Assembly: GCA_038120095.1 (NCBI GenBank)
Contig: JAYOKZ010000014.1
Span: 1 to 64,000, forward strand
DNA from: UBA2589 sp038120095
GTDB lineage: Bacteria; Gemmatimonadota; Gemmatimonadetes; Longimicrobiales; Gaopeijiaceae
Reading direction: 5' to 3'
DNA: 64,000 nt
Shown: positions 60,471-64,000 of the stretch, piece by piece
Position numbering within the stretch: position 1 is the stretch's first letter
How the letters are laid out: each line of letters opens with the position of its first letter
Made by a program: the position numbers and the translations under genes
Notes under the pieces: model-generated
Databases searched by the model: none
What the model was told of the DNA's origin: nothing
The model's input: only the letters and a program-made list of their open reading frames with translations

Positions 60471-61574
60471 ATGAAGATCGAACGCGCCACACTTCGTGAA
60501 ATCCCTCTCCAGCTGAAGGAGTTCTTCGAAATTTCGAGCGGAGGTTCTCAGGATCGGCGCATCCTGCTGTTGACTCTGGAGGGTGATGGTCTTGTCGGCT
60601 GGAGTGAGTGCGTCGCATCTGCAGATCCCTCGTATGCCTACGAGACGACGGACACGGCATGGCACGTCCTTCACGACTTCATTCTGCCCAACATCGTCGG
60701 TCGGGAAGCGGAGTCGCCGAAGGATCTTCTGGCACCCGTCTGGTGGGTTCGAGGACACGGCATGGCCAAGGCAGCAGTCGAGATGGCCGGTTGGGACATG
60801 GCTGCCCGAGCGGAAGGCGTATCACTCTCGACGAAGCTGGGTGGAGTGCGGGACCGGGTGCCGGTTGGCGTGAGTGTCGGGATCAAGGACAACGACGAAC
60901 AACTGCACGAACAGGTGGCGGGGTTCATCGCGGACGGCTATGCCCGGGTGAAGATCAAGGTCAAGCCGGGCCGGGATATCGACATGCTTTCAGGGCTGCG
61001 GGAACGCTTCCCGGACACCGTCTTCATGGCGGATGCGAACTCCGCCTACACGCTCGCCGACGTCGACCGGCTCAAGGCTCTGGATCCCCTGAAGCTCTTG
61101 ATGATCGAGCAGCCTCTTCGGTATGACGACTTTCTTCATCACGCACGCCTCCAGGAGCAGATCGAGACCCCGGTGTGTCTGGACGAATCGATCAAGACTG
61201 AGTGGGATGCGGAGCTTGCGCTCGAGCTGCGCAGTTGCCGCATCATCAACATCAAGCCGGGGCGGGTTGGAGGCCTTACGACCAGCCGAAGGATCCACGA
61301 CATGATGCAGGATGCCGGCCTGGCCGTGTGGTGTGGCGGCATGCTCGAGTCCGGGATTGGTCGGGCGCACAATGTGGCGCTGGCATCTCTGCCCAATTTC
61401 ACCCTGCCCGGAGACATCTCGGCAAGCAGTCGCTATTGGCACCAGGACATCGTGTCGCCGGAGTTTACGGTTGCGGACGGCCACATGGCGGTACCGTCGG
61501 GTCCGGGCATTGGTGTGGAGATCGACACCGATCGGATCGAAGCCATCACGACTCGGGTGGCGACCTTCACCTGA
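60471..61574 (+). CDS. Enolase-superfamily N-acylamino acid racemase / o-succinylbenzoate synthase homologue
   Basis: 367 residues of the MenC2/NSAR type. Catalytic and metal residues are in order: VKIKVKPG (K-x-K, acid/base pair), MADANSAYT (Asp), LLMIEQPLRYDD (Glu), CLDESIK (Asp) and NIKPGRVGG (second-side Lys). SGIGRAHNVALASLPNF follows as in the family. Such enzymes racemise N-succinyl amino acids and may also make o-succinylbenzoate. No other menaquinone gene is near, while M20 and GNAT genes are, so racemase activity is favoured. It is convergent with the GspE-like gene, four bases apart. Confidence 0.86.
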   Translation: MKIERATLREIPLQLKEFFEISSGGSQDRRILLLTLEGDGLVGWSECVASADPSYAYETTDTAWHVLHDFILPNIVGREAESPKDLLAPVWWVRGHGMAKAAVEMAGWDMAARAEGVSLSTKLGGVRDRVPVGVSVGIKDNDEQLHEQVAGFIADGYARVKIKVKPGRDIDMLSGLRERFPDTVFMADANSAYTLADVDRLKALDPLKLLMIEQPLRYDDFLHHARLQEQIETPVCLDESIKTEWDAELALELRSCRIINIKPGRVGGLTTSRRIHDMMQDAGLAVWCGGMLESGIGRAHNVALASLPNFTLPGDISASSRYWHQDIVSPEFTVADGHMAVPSGPGIGVEIDTDRIEAITTRVATFT

Positions 61575-61578
61575 CCGT

Positions 61579-63441
61579 CTAGGCTCTGGCCACGGGACGA
61601 ACGCACATGGCGCAGTAGCGCCAGCCAGGCTCGATCGTGCAGCCGCACGTACAGAATCGTGCTACAGGACGGCCGCACCCGGGGCATCCATGAGCCCCAT
61701 ATGGAACGAGGTGACCACAGGCAGCGCAGGGCTGACCGGCAGCCGAAAATGAGCGGAGGATCCGGGTGATCTCGTGTGGATTCGTCAGGCCTTCGGCGAC
61801 GGCCCGTCGAGCGTCGAACGCGAGCGTCTTCATGCCTGCATCTCGGGCTAGCTGTCGGAGCCTGGCCGATGACCCACCGGAGGAGATCTCGTCTCGCATC
61901 GGGTCCGTCACGGTCAGCACCTGATAGAGGCCGGTTCGTCCACTCAGTCCGCCTTCGCAGTGTCCGCATTCGCCCTCGCGGCATCCCGGGCAACTCCGGC
62001 GCACGAGTCGCTGTGCCACCACACCGCACAACCCCCCGGCCACGAGGAAAGGAGGAACGCCCATATGCAGCAGACGCGTAATCGCGGCCGGGGCGTCCGT
62101 AGCATGAATCGTCGACAGGACCAGGTGGCCGGTGACCGCGGCGGACATGGCAATCTCAGCCGTCTCTCGGTCCCGGATTTCACCAACCATGACCACGTCG
62201 GGATCCTGCCGCAGGATGGCTCGGAGTGCTGCGGCAAAGTCGAGCCCTGCACGCCGATCGACGTGAACCTGGCTTGCCCCATCGAGTCGGTATTCGACCG
62301 GGTCCTCGACGGTGATGACGTTCTTCTGTTCGCGGTCGATCTCCGACAGGGCCGAAAACAGTGTGGTGCTTTTCCCCGAACCCGTCGGGCCTGCCGCGAG
62401 CACGACCCCCTCCCCACGCTCCAGCAATCCACGGAGTCGCCAGAGGTCGGGATCGCTCATGCCAAGTCGGTCGAGATCCGCGGGGGCTGCGGCCTCGTCG
62501 AGCAGGCGGACCACTGCCTTTTCGCCGCCCGATGTGGGAAGAGTGTTCACGCGCAAGGTGAGTGGGCGATCTCCGTACAGGAGGGCGACCCGACCGTCCT
62601 GAGCCCGCCGTCGGACCGATATATCCATTCCGCCCATCACCTTGAGGCGTGAAAGGACGGCTCGTCGTGTTCCGGCTGGCAGGTCGATGGTGGGTCGGAG
62701 CAGACCGTCGATCCGCATCCGGACGCGGACGCGGGATCCCGTGTCCTCGATGTGGATGTCGCTCGCTCGCTCGCGAATCGCTCTCCCCACGATGCCATCG
62801 ACGAGTCGGACCACGGGGGCACGTCTTGCGTTTCTCTCGACGTCGTCGATCGACTCGTCATGGGTCCGGGCTGTCCTCAAGTGCTTCGGAAGGGCTGCCA
62901 CGAGATCGGCCAGCTCAGCCCCGGTGGTGGACAGGCTCGCTGCGTTCCCTGAGTTGACGGGGTCTCGTCCCCGGGGTGCGATCGCAGCTTCGGGTGAGTA
63001 GTCGATCAGGGGGGCGTTGTCGATGCTGGCCAGATACGCCTCGATGGATGATTGCGTCGAAATCACTGCCTTGATGCGGCACCCCGTTTGAAAACGGAGG
63101 TCGTCGATGGCGATGTGATCGAGCGGATCATGCATCGCGACGGTGAGCTGTCGCTCGGATACGGCCACAGGAACCATGCCGTGGCGTCGGCAGAGTGTGA
63201 GGCTGACCGTCTCCCAGACGTGTCGCGGTGGGTTGAGATTTCCGCTACTGAATCCCAGGCCGAACTGAGTTGCAAGCGCCCGGGCAACCTGCTCCTCGGA
63301 TACGACGCGCAGCCGGATGAGCGTTTGTCCCAGGCGCTCACCAGGACGTCGATGGTTCGTGAGTGCGTCGGTGAGCACGTTTGGATCGAGCCCGCCATCG
63401 GTGACCAGGAGGGCACCCAGGAGTCGAGGTCGGTCGGCCAT
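61579..63441 (-). CDS. GspE/PilB-type secretion ATPase with C-terminal zinc ribbons
   Basis: 620 residues. An N-terminal MshEN-like domain (GERLGQTLIRLRVVSEEQVA, ALATQFGLGF) is followed by the ATPase core: DIHIEDTGSRVRVRMRIDGL, Walker A AAGPTGSGKSTTLFSALSEI, ITVEDPVEYRLDGASQVHVD, Walker B DPDVVMVGEIRDRETAEIAM and the shortened tetracysteine loop (CPGCREGECGHC). Unlike standard GspE, the last 55 residues add further Cys pairs (CAACGHLV, CPGCGRPV, CTCGC, CAMC). It powers type II secretion or type IV pilus assembly; partner genes are absent nearby. Confidence 0.9.
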   Translation of the reverse strand: MADRPRLLGALLVTDGGLDPNVLTDALTNHRRPGERLGQTLIRLRVVSEEQVARALATQFGLGFSSGNLNPPRHVWETVSLTLCRRHGMVPVAVSERQLTVAMHDPLDHIAIDDLRFQTGCRIKAVISTQSSIEAYLASIDNAPLIDYSPEAAIAPRGRDPVNSGNAASLSTTGAELADLVAALPKHLRTARTHDESIDDVERNARRAPVVRLVDGIVGRAIRERASDIHIEDTGSRVRVRMRIDGLLRPTIDLPAGTRRAVLSRLKVMGGMDISVRRRAQDGRVALLYGDRPLTLRVNTLPTSGGEKAVVRLLDEAAAPADLDRLGMSDPDLWRLRGLLERGEGVVLAAGPTGSGKSTTLFSALSEIDREQKNVITVEDPVEYRLDGASQVHVDRRAGLDFAAALRAILRQDPDVVMVGEIRDRETAEIAMSAAVTGHLVLSTIHATDAPAAITRLLHMGVPPFLVAGGLCGVVAQRLVRRSCPGCREGECGHCEGGLSGRTGLYQVLTVTDPMRDEISSGGSSARLRQLARDAGMKTLAFDARRAVAEGLTNPHEITRILRSFSAAGQPCAACGHLVPYGAHGCPGCGRPVARFCTCGCTIEPGWRYCAMCVRPVARA

Positions 63442-63482
63442 GCGAAATGATCGTCGGCTCGACGGGCCTGTGGATGGCTGAA

Positions 63483-64000
63483 TCAGCCAGATGTCCCGAG
63501 AAAGTTCAGAATGAAGGGGGCGACATCACGAAGGTCTCGAAGATCATGGGCCTCCGGCGCCCGATCGCCGACAGCGAGACCGAACACGGGGTTTCTCGTG
63601 TGACCCGTTCGCACGTCCTCGATATTGCCGTGGTCGCTTGCGATGAGCAGGAGGACCGAAGGGTCGAGTGTCTCGAGCAGGCCTCGCAGGAACGCATCGA
63701 CCAATTCGAGGGCAGCGACGGCGCCAGCCATGCCTCCGCGGTGCCCTGCGCGATCGGTCGAGTAGTGGGCATACAGCGTCAAGTCGTGGCCCTCAGCGAT
63801 GCGCGCGAGGTTCGCTCCGGCCTGGACGGGGCTCACGTCAGGTAGCTGAGCGTAGCCGAGGTGGCGCCTCCATCCGTCGTTCACGATTTCGCTCGCCACG
63901 GCGTCCCCCCGGGCCAGACTCTCCTCGTGTCGGTTCAGAAGCCCTGCACCCTGGGCGGCGAGTGGCGGACCTGCGATCGATCGACTACCGCGAGGGCCCG
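63483..64000 (-). CDS. Phosphomutase/alkaline-phosphatase-superfamily metalloenzyme, C-terminal part (runs off window)
   Basis: The frame enters from beyond base 64000 and ends at 63483. Residues visible include GAGLLNRHEESLARGDAV, LTLYAHYSTDRAGH and LLIASDHGNIEDVRTGHTRN followed by PVFGLAVG, the closing metal-site motif (D-H-G-N ... H-T-x-N-P-V) of cofactor-independent phosphoglycerate mutases and related metalloenzymes. The N-terminal nucleophile region lies outside. It could be a 2,3-BPG-independent mutase-like or other phospho-ester metalloenzyme of unknown substrate. Confidence 0.8.
   Translation of the reverse strand, partial: GPRGSRSIAGPPLAAQGAGLLNRHEESLARGDAVASEIVNDGWRRHLGYAQLPDVSPVQAGANLARIAEGHDLTLYAHYSTDRAGHRGGMAGAVAALELVDAFLRGLLETLDPSVLLLIASDHGNIEDVRTGHTRNPVFGLAVGDRAPEAHDLRDLRDVAPFILNFLGTSG

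Noticed and set aside
1..64000. Search for CRISPR arrays, insertion sequences, prophage genes, rRNA and tRNA genes
   Set aside because: No regularly spaced repeats, transposase or integrase motifs, or RNA gene signatures were seen by eye; a covariance search could still reveal small RNAs.

Overview
The window is GC-rich bacterial chromosome spanning a replication origin. dnaA and dnaN read leftward, and rpmH, rnpA, yidD, yidC, mnmE, acyP and mnmG read rightward, followed by two parS palindromes and parAB. Gene content (a serine/threonine kinase, many secreted S9, M14, M42, M20 and M23 peptidases, amidohydrolases, zinc-ribbon proteins, a long-type IspH, and no recF or gyrB beside dnaN) suggests a Gemmatimonadota-like Gram-negative aerobe. 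This assignment is an inference; no rRNA or tRNA gene is present to confirm it.

Left arm (1-16.4 kb): a frameshifted SnoaL-like lipoprotein gene at the edge, a VOC-fold protein, a membrane kinase fused to a nucleotide-cyclase homology domain, and a molybdate uptake operon (one-component regulator with a ligand-binding domain, then modABC in overlapping frames). Next come a leftward phospholipid operon (PlsC, a nucleotidyltransferase-like protein that may be a Tam41-type CDP-DAG synthase, and a CDP-alcohol phosphatidyltransferase), a divergent acetoacetate-decarboxylase-like gene with a diacylglycerol-kinase-type lipid kinase, a membrane protein with a winged-helix regulator, uppS, a thioesterase and pyrE.

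Origin region (15.3-28.4 kb): DnaA-box-like nonamers cluster between dnaN and dnaA, with one more upstream of dnaA. rpmH lies entirely inside an out-of-frame rnpA reading frame, an arrangement known from Thermus. parAB is followed by a membrane-anchored M23 peptidase and a bactofilin, linking chromosome segregation with cell-wall shaping.

Right arm (28.4-64 kb), almost all on the plus strand: Nif3-like protein, PAS histidine kinase with a receiver-only partner, M14 peptidase, MORN lipoprotein, zinc-ribbon/TPR protein, SDR and LOG proteins, then lipA with the pyruvate dehydrogenase genes pdhA, pdhB and pdhC. An amidohydrolase and an S9 peptidase separate these from lpd and a MarR regulator. 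Then follow ispH, fxsA, an M42 peptidase, an fRMsr-like GAF protein, an MBL hydrolase, glcDEF, and a set (M20 peptidase, GNAT, flavoprotein, enolase-superfamily racemase) resembling the N-succinyl route that converts D- to L-amino acids. The window ends with a GspE-type ATPase bearing C-terminal zinc ribbons and a partial phosphomutase-superfamily gene.

No insertion sequence, prophage, CRISPR array, rRNA or tRNA was found. The most notable observations are the nested rpmH/rnpA pair, the D-amino-acid cluster with an added flavoprotein, the putative Tam41-type lipid operon and the kinase-cyclase fusion.
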